From Nissolia schottii (taxonomy: Eukaryota; Streptophyta; Magnoliopsida; Fabales; Fabaceae), in contig QANU01021226.1 in NCBI GenBank assembly GCA_003254905.1, positions 45,127 through 109,126 on the forward strand: a stretch of DNA of 64,000 nt, given 5' to 3'. This document shows positions 46,061-58,300 of this stretch, piece by piece (positions within the stretch are counted from its first letter, which is position 1; each line of letters begins with the position of its first letter). A program made the position numbers and the translations under genes. The notes beneath the pieces are model-generated. The model made no database searches. It had not been told where the DNA came from and was given only the letters and a program-made list of their open reading frames with translations.

Positions 46061-49000
46061 TGGGGCTTCGGTTAACATTGTTAGGGTGGAATTTCATAGA
46101 TTATGGATGGTTCTTCGTATGGTGAATAGCGATGGGTTTCTGCATGCATGGAAGCAGAGAGGGTTGCACTTTTGGAACTGAAAGCTGCTTTCAATACCCA
46201 TTACGGGACTGCCCTGCCTTCTTGGAACAACCAGCAACAGAGTGATGACTACTGTGGTTGGGAGAGAGTCATATGTGACAACACTACCACTGCAAACTCA
46301 AAGCGAGTAAAACAACTTCTTCTCAGTAACATAAGAGATTCTGAACTGACAAATCCATATTGGTCCTTAAATGCCTCTTATTTGCTTCCCTTCACCCAAC
46401 TTCAAGTGTTGGACTTGTCCTGGAACTATTTAACAGGTTCGTACTTATCATCCATCGATTTCAGCTTATAATATTTAAATTGGTTAGACCTATAACTACC
46501 ATACATTAGATGATTTCATGAATTTGATATACAACCAAATAAATTGGTCATCTATGGTTTGTTTCTCCATTTTTTAACTTATTAATATTTCTGAAGCAGG
46601 TGTCAATGGTGTTATGAGATTAAACAACTTGCAAGTCTTATTATTAAAGGGGAATATGCTAACACAAGTCTCATCCTTTGGTGCATTACCAGCACTTCAA
46701 ACATTAGATCTGTCTTACACAGGTCTGAACAATTTTCGTTTTCTGCAAGGTATGTTGTATGCTTATACAATTTGGAGCAAAGTTCGATTTCTTATCAATA
46801 TTGAATTTGAAATGAAATTCTTTCTTTAGTCAGTTATAAACTTTAAATTACTTGGTTTTCTTTAAAAGAATTTGTATTTGAAATATTCTTTTCTTGTTAT
46901 TATGTTGAAACTGTCTCAAATTTGATCGGATTCGAGAGGGCTTAATTTTCAATTATATCAAATAAAATCACTCCATAGCTCTAGAATCAATTCTAAGTAT
47001 TCCCACCTAAAAATTGAACATGCTATAGACTCAGAATCTTTAATTTTTACCTGATCGCAGAACTTTATACCTTGAGCAAATTGGAGGTCCTTGATCTTGG
47101 GAATAATTTACTGAGTGGAAGCCTACCAGAATCAATTGGAAACATTACCTCTCTGCAAGCTCTCTCTCTTTCTATGAACAANAAAATCTCGTAGCTCTAG
47201 AATCAATTCTAAGTATTCTCACCTAAAAATTGAACATGTTATAGACTCAGAATCTTTAATTTTTACCTGATCGCAGAACTTTATACCTTGAGCAAATTGG
47301 AGGTCCTTGATCTTGGGAATAATTTACTGAGTGGAAGCCTACCAGAATCAATTGGAAACATTACCTCTCTGCAAGCTCTCTCTCTTTCTATGAACAATTT
47401 TGGCAGCTCTTTACCAGCTGAAGGTGAGTTATAATATAATAATTCACATATGCACCTTTTTCAAAGCTTACTAATGAAAATAGGCATATAATGCTCAAGT
47501 CTTAGTGCACAAAACTTATATCTATGCAGGAGGATTAAGCAAGCTAAATAATCTTCAGCATTTGGACCTTAGCCACAACCAGTTTGTGGGAAATTTTCCA
47601 ACATGTTTCAGCAACCTAACCTATCTTCATGTATTTGATGTTGCTCACAAGAAGTTTGAAGGAGTTTTCTCTTGTTCGTATCCAATCTCAAATCACTAGC
47701 ATATGTCTCTCTTTCTAACAACTACTTCCGAGGCACGTTTCGGTTCAGTTCGCTTGCGAACCACTCCAAACTAGAAGTCTTTGATCTAATGAGCTATAAC
47801 TCTCAGTTGAAGGTTGGAACTGAGGATCCACCTTTCACCGCTTCCATCCAATTAAAGGTCCTGCGTTTATCGAATTGCGCTCTCAATGAACTCACCACTG
47901 AAATTCCTACCTTTCTTTTACACCAAAATGATTTGAGAGTATTAGATCTCAGCTATAACAATATCACAGGAAGGTTCCCATACTGGCTGCTGACACATAA
48001 CACAAGGTTGGAGTTTCTTGGTCTTGGTAACAACTTCTTGAGTGGACCAATTGAGATCAATTGTACCTCAACATATCAAGATATGAGTACTTTGGATGTC
48101 TCACATAATCTTGTTAAAACAGAAATCCCTCGTTGCATCGGCACAGTATTTCCTAATTTAAGAGTCTTGAACATGTCAAACTCCGAATTGCATGGCACAA
48201 TTCCGGCTTCAATGGGAGAGATGGGTCTACTCATGATACTAGACATGTCATCAAACAATTTGTCTGGAATTTTGCCAAGGGAGTTAGTCGCTGGCGGGGA
48301 GTCATTGGAGTTTCTGAAGCTGTCTAATAATAACTTGTCTGGCCCTATACTGTCATCTACAAGGGCCAACTTAGGTGTTCTGCGTGTTCTGCGCCTGGAC
48401 AATAATCGCTTTGCCGGAGCAGTCCCAGATGTTTTCATGAACAGTTCTTTAATGAGAGTGTTCGACTTGAGCAACAACAATCTGAATGGAGAACTGCCTG
48501 GTTGGATTGGATGCTTCCAGCAGTTGAGTTCTCTGGTCTTGTCAAGGAATTACCTGCACGGCACGATACCTCAAGAGCTTTGCAAATCAAACAGGCTCAC
48601 ATATTTAGACCTTTCCAAGAACAATCTCAATGGCAATTTGCCAAGGTGTTTCAACATGCCGAATTTGAGGTACCTACAGTTGCAGGACAACCAATTCTCA
48701 GGGCCAATTCCCACTCTCCTGGCCAATTCTTCCCTGATATTGACATTGGATTTGATGAACAACAAGTTCTCAGGTGAAATTTCAAGTTGGGTTGGCTCCT
48801 TTTCAAACCTGAGGGTTCTCCTTCTAAAGGTAAATGACCTTGCAGGTTCCATTCCTACTGTCCTATGCCAGCTAAGGCACATGAGCATGTTAGACCTTTC
48901 TCACAATAACCTCTCAGGGGAGATACCTTCATGCTTGAATTTTGTGTCATCAAAAGGACTATTGGACCCACTAGACAGAATCCTGGTCTGGGAATACTTC

Positions 49001-50836
49001 ATAATGTTGCCAGTTAAATTCACCAAGTACACACATGACAACCTAATTCATGTAGACGAAGGCATTGGCGTCCAGGGGCTTGTCAAATGAGGAATAAGAA
49101 GTGGAGTTCATGTCTAAGTGCAGGTCTGAGTCATACAAAGGGAACATCTTGTACTACATGTCTGGAATAGACCTCTCATGCAACATGTTTCACAGGTATG
49201 GTGGTTAAATTCTAGACTTACTCTTGGCGAGTGTTTGGGAGTTAAGAGAGCAAAGGATAGGAAAGGATAATAAGGGGAAGGAAAGAAAGGAGTTTGGAAG
49301 GTTTTTCTTCTCTTTATTTGGGAGTGCAAAGTAAGAAAGAGAATAGAAATTGACGGTTTGTGGTATATTTTTTACATTTTTATTTTTTGCCACAATATTT
49401 AATTTCTTTAGAGAAATATTTTTTGAAAAAAAGTATTTATTTTGAGAAAATTTATATTTGAGAATGGTAAAATTGTAACTTTTTATTGTATTACATTATA
49501 AACTTTTCAAAAACCCCAAATTGGGGGAACTCAAAATAGNAGAAATATTTTTTGAAAAAGAGTATTTATTTTGAGAAAATTTATATTTGAGAATGGTAAA
49601 ATTGTAACTTTTTATTGTATTACATTATAAACTTTTCAAAAACCCCAAATTGGGGGAACTCAAAATAGAGGAGTTTGGGGGTTTTTACAAAACCCTTCAA
49701 ACTCTTTCCCTTCTAAAACTAAAACTCCCAAACATAATTAAGTTTCCTTAACCCTGCACTTTCCTCTCTTTCTCCTCTAAATTCAACTCGCAACCACACC
49801 CTTAGACTACTACAAATTTACGATTATACTACATAAAAAACAAGCTAACTCTCATATAAACTATTTTTTTTATTAACTTGTAAGAGTTTAAGCAAATTCT
49901 ATAATAATCGGTAGCTAATTTACGAGTTTATGATTTTAATTCTTCGAAATGTATAAATTTGGTAACTGTTGTTAGATACTTAGTTGACTTGTTTATGTTA
50001 AATAATATCTATTGAGTTTATTAAACTAATTTTATATATTTATCATAATATAATTATGTTTTATTAAAATATAAAGTAATACAAGTATAGAATAAAATAT
50101 GACATAACATGTAAACCATGAAGTAAGATATATTTTATGATATTTTTTTCATTTGTTTTATTATAAAGTTAACATTTCAATATCATTTATAAATATGACA
50201 TTTAATTATGTTTAGTTACTAATTATATTGCTTATATAATATATTTTTTTACATTTATAAATTCTTACAAGTTTATGATTTAAATTTGTTGAAACTTTAA
50301 GTTTATTTAAATTCTTGATTTTGACAATTTTGTACATTGGTCTAATTCCTCCTAAAATGGGATACCTCACCAGCATCCACACCCTAAACCTGTCAAACAA
50401 CCCCCTAAGTGGGCCCATCCCAAAGACATTTTCAGGCCTCAAGCATGTGGAGAGCTTGGATATATCCCACAATAGTTTGAGTGGCCAAATTCCACCTCAG
50501 TTGGTCGAGTTGTACAGCTTATCAATGTTCTCTGTGGCATATAATAACTTGTCTGGGGAGACCCCAGAGAGCAAGTACCAGTTTGCAACTTTTGGACAAG
50601 GAAGTTATGAAGGGAATCCTCTTCTCTGTGGGCCCCCACTAGAGCACAGTTGTGGTAGTATACATTTTGCTGGTGGAGAACCGGTAATGCATGAAGAAGA
50701 AGGAGTAACTTCAGAGACACCTTTGTGTGGACTGTGGAGTTTTGCTGCTACTTTTGTTGTTGCATTTTTAAGTGTCATAACCGTTTTCTACTTCAACTCG
50801 AACTTTGTTACAAGAATCTTTCCAGCATGGTCTTGA
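46061..50836 (+). pseudogene. LRR receptor-like protein, second copy, frameshifted
   Basis: Exon-by-exon match to the intact RLP: exons about 46061-46436, 46600-46749, 47277-47423, 47530-49195 and 50335-50836. The damage is multiple. A 2-bp insertion and a 1-bp loss in the signal-peptide region put a TGA at codon 22. A 4-bp deletion near 47670 shifts exon 4. A 2-bp deletion near 49082 leads to an immediate stop. A 1-bp insertion lies near 49190. The exon 5 acceptor reads TG instead of AG (before 50335). Exon 3 also appears as a truncated duplicate (47061-47181) before the N at 47182, which I take as an assembly artefact. The longest remaining frame (about 47672-49090, 472 codons) still reads clean LRRs. 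C-terminal cap and membrane helix are conserved; the tail ends FPAWS. Confidence 0.85.
49541..49668 (+). repeat. 128-bp duplicate flanking an N in RLP intron 4
   Basis: 49412-49539 and 49541-49668 are almost the same sequence on either side of the single N at 49540. The intact RLP intron has this segment once. Confidence 0.8.
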
Positions 50837-51132
50837 TCATTTCGGATAAAACATAGTAGGGAAGTGTTCGGGAATCTTACTTTTTAGTCTAACTTATTTT
50901 CTTACTTATCTCATAAGATAAATTCAGATTTTGGCAAGTATATGTATGAGATCAGTAAAAAGATAAATTATGCTAAAATATAGAATTCCCAAGTCAAGAC
51001 CATAAATAATTCCGACAAGATTTTGATATGGAATAATTTTTGTTAGCCAATGGTGTTATTTTGTATAAGATCATGAGATGAGAGTTTCATTATTACTGAG
51101 TAGATTGTTGTTTGGATACAGAGTGACTAGCC

Positions 51133-51714
51133 CAAGGTTGTCAAACTCGAGAATTTAAGTAAACTCGTGGAGTCTCAGCAAACTCGAATCGTAAACTCGT
51201 ACGAGTTTACATACGTAAAAAAAATGTTATAAAAATGTTATAAGCAATATAATTAGGAACTAAACTTGATTAAATATTGTATTTATAATTGAAATTGAAT
51301 AATGTTAACTTTAAATTAAATTAATGAAACAAAATATCATAAATACACCTTAATACATGACACTTAGTGGTTATGTCATATTTTATTCAGTATCTGTATT
51401 ATTTTATAGTTCAATAAAATATAGCTCAATTATGATAAATATATGAAATTAGTTAAATAAACTCAATATATATTATCTAATATAAACAACGTTAGGTAAG
51501 TATCTAACAAAGTTACAAAATTTGTACATTTTGAGGTAAAATCGTAAACTCGTAGGTAGATATTAACTCGTAAACTCGCTAGTAGAATCAAGAATTTACT
51601 TAAACTCGTACGAGTTTACAAAAAAAGAGTTTACATAAGTGTTAACTCATTTTGTGTTGTAACATCGTAAACTCGTAAGAGTTTATGAGTTAACTCGAGA
51701 GTTTAATAACCATG
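51133..51714. mobile_element. hAT-like element with perfect 8-bp target duplication
   Basis: Starts CAAGGTTGTCAAACTCG and ends in ...GAGTTTAATAACCATG, an imperfect inverted repeat. Flanked by perfect gactagcc at 51125-51132 and 51715-51722. The paralogous segment has a single gactagcc near 31349-31356, i.e. the empty site. 582 bp, no coding capacity; reverse-oriented homologue of 37577-38136. Confidence 0.92.
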
Positions 51715-51722
51715 GACTAGCC

Positions 51723-52920
51723 TATTAAGTCAGTTAACTAACAATAACTACCAGCTGGCTTGTTGTGCAAGTAACAAAGCTAATCTAAATGTTTTTTTTA
51801 ATTCAAAAAGGAAAAAAAAATGAAAGATTACATCCTCAAATGCAGGCAATCCATATCATACCTTGATTCAACTTATGCAACTATTTTAAGGTTAGAGTCT
51901 AAACTTTAACCAATTATGTTAGTCTTTGTTGACAATAATCTAAAACTCTTCAAGTTATATAAAAGTGCACTGGTAATTTTAAGGGGTATATATAACATCT
52001 CTCTTTTATATAATTAAGTTAAGCTCTTCAAGTTCAATACACCCTTGTTAGTTGAGATTTTCTTATGTGCACTTGATGCCCAAGTTGTTGGGTTTTGGCT
52101 TTTGATTTTGAAATTTAAACAGAAGGAAAATCTAATTTGGCTGTTAATGCCATTTCTTGAAGACCGAACTTAAAACTAATCTATTAATATTAAAAAGATG
52201 GTTAGTCCAGAGGATGGACCCATTATGTCAAACCACTTTATGTTCGCACTAAAGGTTTACAAACCATTCACTCTCAAAGTTTAGAAGTAGACCTAAAACT
52301 ATATGTTAAACCCGCGTAGATGCACAGAGTGAGTAATAGTTAAAAACTTGTGGTATTTGATGTTGTAAGTTAAACCATATATCAAACAAAATATGGTGGT
52401 TGTATTTATAGTTAATGGGCTTCGATGTTTATATTTTCATTTCCATATATCAAACAAAGCTCTATCTGCTTCATTTTCATTTTCAAGTACATACTTTGGG
52501 TTCGCAGTGAAGGTTTAGAACCATTCACTCTCAGTTTTTAAGCAAACCCAAAATAATGGGTACATGTCAGCTAGATAGAGCTCCTCATCTTAACTGTATT
52601 TAACTGTGTTGACACTTAAGAAACACATTTAGTGGGTCGGACAAGTGGGACCAACATGAAACTTCAACACTCCACTAAAAAACTAGATATTGTCAGAAGC
52701 AATGATATTGATACGGACAAGCTTTATATACGGATACAACATATATAAATATAAAATTAACTATTTATAATAATATTTTAATATTTTTAGTGATGTCAAA
52801 TTATTCATTATTATTATTTTTTAAATTTTTTTAAAATATATGAAGCATTTAAAATATTTTCATGTGTCAATACTTGTTAATACTTGTTAATTTTTTAAGA
52901 GTTTATATTATTATAAATTA
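51723..52920. other. Downstream spacer of the second RLP segment
   Basis: Non-coding and homologous to 31357-31986 and 36692-37312, with the empty copia site near 52311. Homology ends near 52918. Confidence 0.6.
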
Positions 52921-53030
52921 TTCTTCACCCAATGGTTATGAAGAACAAATATAATGGAGTAAAAGAACCTGTAATTTGATTTTTTTTTTTTATTAGAATC
53001 CAATCTACTGGGATAGAAAAGGGCTGCTCC

Positions 53031-53167
53031 AAAGACTGCTGAAAATTCTCTCTAACTTCATCTGAACTTTTCTTTGAGGTTCTTTGTTCTTGTCTTTTTT
53101 GTTCATGATTTAACTGTTTGCTTAGGTAATTGAAAAATGAAGTTAGAGAAATTTTTCAGCAGTCTTT
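53031..53167. ncRNA. Candidate hairpin (30-nt arms, 77-nt loop)
   Basis: Arms 53031-53060 and 53138-53167 pair at 28 of 30 positions. Size and pairing would suit a plant microRNA precursor, but they also suit a very small MITE, and I do not recognise the arm sequence as a known miRNA. Flanks are not duplicated in an obvious way. Confidence 0.3.
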
Positions 53168-54097
53168 TGCACTCACCCTTGAAATCTCATCTGAATTGCT
53201 AATGTGCTATTAAAGTGCACTTGCGTGGGGATTGAGAGTTAATGTAACTACTATCAATTTTGGTCTTAAATTATAATTTATTAACTAAGAAGAATATATC
53301 TTTTAGATAGTTATGTTTTCCTCTATATCTTACCTCTGTATGTTTGTTGAGTTTTCCCCCTTCTCTAATGGGTGATTGGTTTGCTAACTCACGAAAGATT
53401 TTTTTTTTTTTTTGCAATATTCTATAAGGGGTTAATTCCTTTGAAATTGTCTTAGAAAGAAAACCAAACCATGTGTAACATTATAAATGTAAGGTGCATG
53501 TTAGGTTGTTGCTTTTTCGATTGGGTGGAGTCTTTTATCAACATGCTCCTTTGAAAAATTGTACTTAGGTAGTGACCAGATGCTCTACAAGATGGTGTGA
53601 ATCACAAATGTAGCTATTAGCATTAAAGTTCTGGGTATTGGTTATTTGGGAAAGTTGTATATTTTATCAAGGCTTGTAGATGGATTTGCGAATATTGATG
53701 TTCTAAATTGCCAAAAGTATGTAAAGTTGTTGTCCTTATTTTGTCTGTATTGTGTCTTGGCTTCAAAATGTTATCCGTTTACCCCTTCATTGCATTGTTA
53801 CAGTCAACTCCAAATCCTCACATTCCCCTTTATGTTGACAGCAATGCATTTTATTTTTTAGGGTTTTCTCTTTTTTTTTTTCATTATTTCTTAGTGTCAT
53901 CTCATTGCAATGCATCTTAAAGATTGATTTATATATCTGATTTTTGTTCATGAAAGCAAAGAACAACAAAAATGGCATCAGTTCTTGATAAGAAGAACAT
54001 TGGAAGATGGTGTGGCTAAAGGCGATTTGGGCAGTTTCATCTCATGGAAAATACATCATCCTATCCTATGGCCCGATGGAGTATCTCACGGAGTTTA
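53168..54097. other. AT-rich spacer, no gene assigned
   Basis: Contains poly-T runs (about 53398-53413) and short frames. The frame at 53985-54097 (KGDLGSFISWKIHHPILWPDG) reads like protein but is cut by the copia LTR and not recognised. Confidence 0.4.
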
Positions 54098-55527
54098 TGT
54101 TGAGAATTGTGGCTCATTTTCTAAGTTTGGAGTTTTTTTTGGGTATTTCATAGGGTTTGGTTGCTACCCTATAAATAGTTACTTTTGGAAAATTGTAACC
54201 TAGGACTGAAGAGATTAACCTTGCATCTTATTGTTTCTGCATCCAAAAACTGATTCAATAAGAAGGAACTGTAGCTGCTCTACAGTCGCAGACGTAGCCA
54301 ATTTGGGTGAATTGCGTGAACAAATTTCTATGTCGTTTTGCGTTTCTTTCGTTGTTTGCTCTGAATTCATTGTTTCATCTATCACCAACAATTGGTATCA
54401 AATGACGTCCAATTCCGTAGGGCCGAAATTTGACGTGACGTTGTTTGATGGGATCGGCAATTTCAGATTGTAGCAGGCACGGATCAAGGATCTGTTGGTG
54501 CAACAGGGATTACAGAAGACGTTGCGCGACGAGAAACCGGCGGATGTCACCGCTTCGAACTAGGCGGAGATGCAAGCAAAGGCCACATGATTGATAAGAC
54601 TTTGCGTCACCGACGACGTGATGAATCACATCCTGGACCTGATGACTCCAAAGGAGGTCTGGGAAAAATTGTAGAAACAGTACATGTCCAAGACGCAGAT
54701 GAGTAACGTGTACGTACAACAACGTTTTTACAGCCTGAAAATGCAGGAGGGGGTCGATCTGCAGGCTCACGTAACAATGTTCAATAGTCACTGAACTGTC
54801 GAGACTCGGCGTGAAGGTCGACGCCGAGGCACAAACGATCGTTCTGTTGTGCTCCTTACCGAGTTCCTACAATCACTTGGTGACCACTCTCACTTACGGT
54901 AAACATTCTGTCACACTGGATTCTATTTCATCTACACTTCTACAACATGCACAACATCGCAACGGTGCAGAGGAAGGTGGGGTAGTCTGGGTGAAATTCT
55001 GTTTGTGAAAGGGGATGTAAAACGTGGCAGCGGCAAGGGTAAGGCAGCAGCTTTTGGGGAAAAGAAGCGGTTCAAGTCGAAGGATAGATCAACATCGGAG
55101 TGTTACCGCTGCAAACAAGTTGGTCATTGGAAGAAGGACTGTCCCCACAAAGATGGTGGTGTCCAAGCATGTAATACTCAAGAAGGTTCACACTTTAGAG
55201 AATGTAGCTGATATATTGACCAAGTCAGTCACCAATGACAAGTTCAAGCATCGCTTGGATTTGTTGCACATTACTCAGTACTGAAGAACGGAGTCCAAAA
55301 ACCCCAAGATCGGAGCAAGAGCACTTCCCAAGGGTTGGAGAATTTGCCAAGGTAGAGATTGTTGAGAATTGTGGCTCATTTTCTAAGTTTGGGGTTTTTT
55401 TGGGTATTTCATAGGGTTTGGTTGCTACCCTATAAATAGTTACTTCTGGAAAATTGTAATTTAGGACTGAAGAGATTAACCTTGTATCTTATTGTTTCTG
55501 CATCCAAAAACTGATTCAACAAGAAGG
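54098..55527 (+). mobile_element. Small deleted copia element (gag/zinc knuckle joined to RNase H tail)
   Basis: The 5' LTR runs 54098-54390 (TGTTGAG...CAACA), followed by a primer site (tggtatcaaa, 54393). The 3' LTR starts at 55360 and matches the 5' LTR for 168 bp, then breaks off at 55527. The interior is only about 970 bp. It holds gag sequence (54811-54970), a CCHC zinc knuckle (CYRCKQVGHWKKDC, about 55110-55150), then directly the polyprotein end (ENVADILTKSVTNDKFKHRL, about 55195-55260). Protease, integrase and RT are deleted. A stop or frameshift lies near 55007. Confidence 0.82.
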
Positions 55528-55544
55528 GGTGTGGGGACCTAGAC

Positions 55545-55925
55545 TCACACCGATGATTGAGTCTTTGACTCAAACATTGTCATTTTCTTCAACCTTTATA
55601 GTATGTTTGGAACAATGACAATTTTGGAGAAGTAGGTCAAAGTAAATGCATGAGAATTTTATCCACACCCACAAATACTCGTGGGAAATACTTGGGACTG
55701 GACGGATATGGGACGAATATTTTTTATACTTGCATGTTAAACAGTTAAACGAGGTGAGGGTGGGGTGACTTTTCTCATATTTTTGGGTACTCCGTATATA
55801 AAATGTTTGAATTAATCTTGTTAGTTGAATCAAACTTTTTTTCATAACCTTAACTAAAATTTTAGAAATATAAAAATATATAAAGATAAATTGATTTTAG
55901 CTGGGACGTTGATAACTCTCCAATT
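55545..55925. repeat. Inverted-repeat arm paired with 60445-60835
   Basis: This segment (gatgattgagtctttgactc ... ttgataactctccaatt) is the imperfect reverse complement of about 60445-60835. No coding sequence recognised. Confidence 0.75.
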
Positions 55926-57350
55926 GAGGGCAAAACGAAGTCGTAGGTTAAGAACCAAACAACATATAATCAAGATTATAAATAACTTGACCCCTTCTCT
56001 GACCTTCTAAATTAGGAGGTCAAAGAGGAAATAAAAACATTCTTCTTTTATTCCTAAACCCATAAAAGAAGGTTTAGTGATGAATTTGCTCAAAATTCAT
56101 TTTACAAATACTGCATGGCAAAGGCATAAGTTAGGGAAAATGTTACAAGACTGCATGTCACCTAAGTACAGGTATGTCCTGTGCTTATTTTCCACAGTAT
56201 ATGTGAACTTTCCCTCCCCATTTTTCTATAAGACGCTATAAAATGTGCTTAATATGTTTATTATGCTCTTAAAATTTGAGAGTTGCTTACCTCTTCCTAG
56301 GGAATCTATGTCTTTGTATAAGACCCAGATTAGAAGAGGAAAAGTATATTTATAACAAGTTGCACTTAAAACTTCGTACATTCAATCACATAGTGAGTGA
56401 CAATTCATTTGTCCGTAAGTCGATACAGTGTCTCATACTCCATGAGTTTAAACTCAAAAAAATATCATAAAGATAAAAGAAATTCTTATGTGCTTATAAA
56501 ACATGTTTAATACATACTTTATGAGCATTATCACCCATTAGTTTTACTTTATAATATTTAAAAATATACGGTAAATAATAAAATTTATGGATGATAATGT
56601 TCATGAAGTAGATATTAAATATGTTATAAGCATATAAAAATTTCCCTTTGGATAATGCTAGTAATCTATTTCTTTTTTGGTCGATATGCTAGTATTCTAT
56701 ATAGAAATAGAAAATAAACAGACTGAACACAAAACTAAAGAATAACCCAGCCCAATAAAAGGCCCATACTATTAAACAAAACGAAAGAATAGAAAGGGAG
56801 ACCGTGAAACGCAAAATGGTTTGGGTTTAGGGTTTCGGTCAGAAGGCGTGGAGAGAAGAATATGTGACGCTAGAGCTGGGAGCAGCTTCCACGAATTTTC
56901 TTCACTTCACACAACGATTCTAAGAAAACGTTGCAAATCCTATTCAAGCAATTGTAGAAACACTACCTTTCGTTCCTTTGTAGGTAGATATTCCCCAGGA
57001 GGAAAATTTTAGTAATCCGAAGAATGAGCGCGGTATTCACTGTTACTTTTGATTGTAACATAAAAAATTAAAATTCGAAATGGAAATGGGAGCTCTCCTC
57101 TATGCAACTTGTTTGCAATGGGGATTGAAGAACCCGTTTGATTTCGATGATGTTGCTTCCTCCCATGTTGATGCTTGACTTTTTGAGGGATCACTCTATC
57201 TTCCTGTGATATTCATCTTCATTTTCTGAAATTCCCAATTTTTTAAAAATTTTATATCTTTATTCATTAAAAAATAAAGAAGAAATTCTGTTAAAAGAAA
57301 CGTGTTTAATCCCTAGACTAGATGTGCGTTTGAAGATGGAGGATATGGCT
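55926..57350. other. Spacer with possible housekeeping-type promoter near 56750-56840
   Basis: ggcccat (56761) and a telo-box-like gggtttagggttt (56823-56835) lie close together, a pairing found in promoters of plant ribosomal and mitochondrial protein genes. The short frames after it (56821-57012; a 32-codon ATG frame from 57090 starting MEMGALLYATC) are not recognised. It may be the 5' end of a lost gene. Confidence 0.35.
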
Positions 57351-57354
57351 CTCT

Positions 57355-58040
57355 CACTTTGTTAGCATGAGATGCACACCACATTTTATTTTATTTTTTT
57401 GTAAAAATTCACAATAATTATTACAGTTGCCATCAGTTATACCACTTTTAATATTTGCAAACATACCCTCTATCTCTTCAAATTTTCCAAACTCACTCCT
57501 GCCCCCAAACTTCTCCAATTTCCTTTTCCTCTCCCACCCCTCGTCGATGGCATGCGCATGGAGGCACTTGCCGTGGGTGGCGCTGCGGGACTAGGAGTGT
57601 CGTTGACGGCGAAATCGAAGATGAAGTTGTCGGGGTAGAGGTTGGGGTTCCTGCGGAAGAGGGAGTAGAGGTAAAAGGAGAAGGAAGGGGAGTTTGGGCT
57701 GTGGATGAGGACGTTGAAGAGAAAGGTGCCGGGTTTGGGGAAAGAGAGGAAGAGGGAGACCGCGTGGCGCGTGGCGTGGTGGTCGAATAGCTTATGGGTG
57801 AGCTTGGTGACGGAGGTGAGGTCAAATTGGAAGCCAGTGAGGATGAGCTATGCGTGGAGCTGAGAGGTGGTAGATTTGTTGATGAAGGAGAGAAGAAAAG
57901 AAAATTGGGAAAAATTGCGGGCATGGAGTAAGTTTGGGAAATTTAAAGAGATAGAGGGCATGTTTGCAAATATTGAAAGTGGTATAACCAGTGGCAACTA
58001 TGATAATTATTGTGATGCATCTCATGCTAACAGAGCGCGC
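57355..58040 (-). mobile_element. TIR element carrying a captured PPR gene fragment, copy A
   Basis: Inverted ends (about 57360-57530 and 57890-58036; ttgttagcatgagatgc outermost) enclose a gene fragment. On the minus strand the fragment (about 57850 to 57545) reads in pieces KLFDHHATRHA, SLFLSFPKPGTFLFNVLIHS and SFYLYSLF. These match the N-terminal part of a pentatricopeptide-repeat protein of the At4g30700 type. It resembles a Pack-TIR transposon. The left arm has a 30-bp insert (57385-57410) absent from the other arms. No transposase. Confidence 0.7.
57545..57850 (-). pseudogene. PPR-protein N-terminal fragment, copy A
   Basis: About 100 codons, truncated on both sides and frameshifted. 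PPR proteins bind organellar RNA in a sequence-specific way; this piece lacks almost all repeats. The key evidence is FPKPGTFLFNVLIHSPNS followed by LYSLFRRNP, and the parallel copy B at 61290-61600. Confidence 0.65.
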
Positions 58041-58300
58041 GCACCATGCACCAAAGCGTCCACCGTGTTTGAAAAGTGTGAGTCTTGATTTTTGATTTTT
58101 CTTATTTTAATTTTCTTATAATTTTATTTTTAAATGTGTACATGTTGCAGATGATTCTTTTTTTTTTTTTTAAACCCAAGGTATAATTGAGTGAAAGTGA
58201 TTCATCCTTCATGACTTTAGCTATGAAGTAATCTTAAATTCTTGGATCAATTTTCTCACGATGTTTACAAGTCGACAATTGATGAGTAACAAGCAACCTA
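58041..58300. repeat. Inverted-repeat arm paired with 60845-61095
   Basis: Segment from gcgcaccatgcacc to caattgatgagtaac is the imperfect reverse complement of about 60843-61090. It forms one duplication arm together with the PPR-bearing element. Confidence 0.75.
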
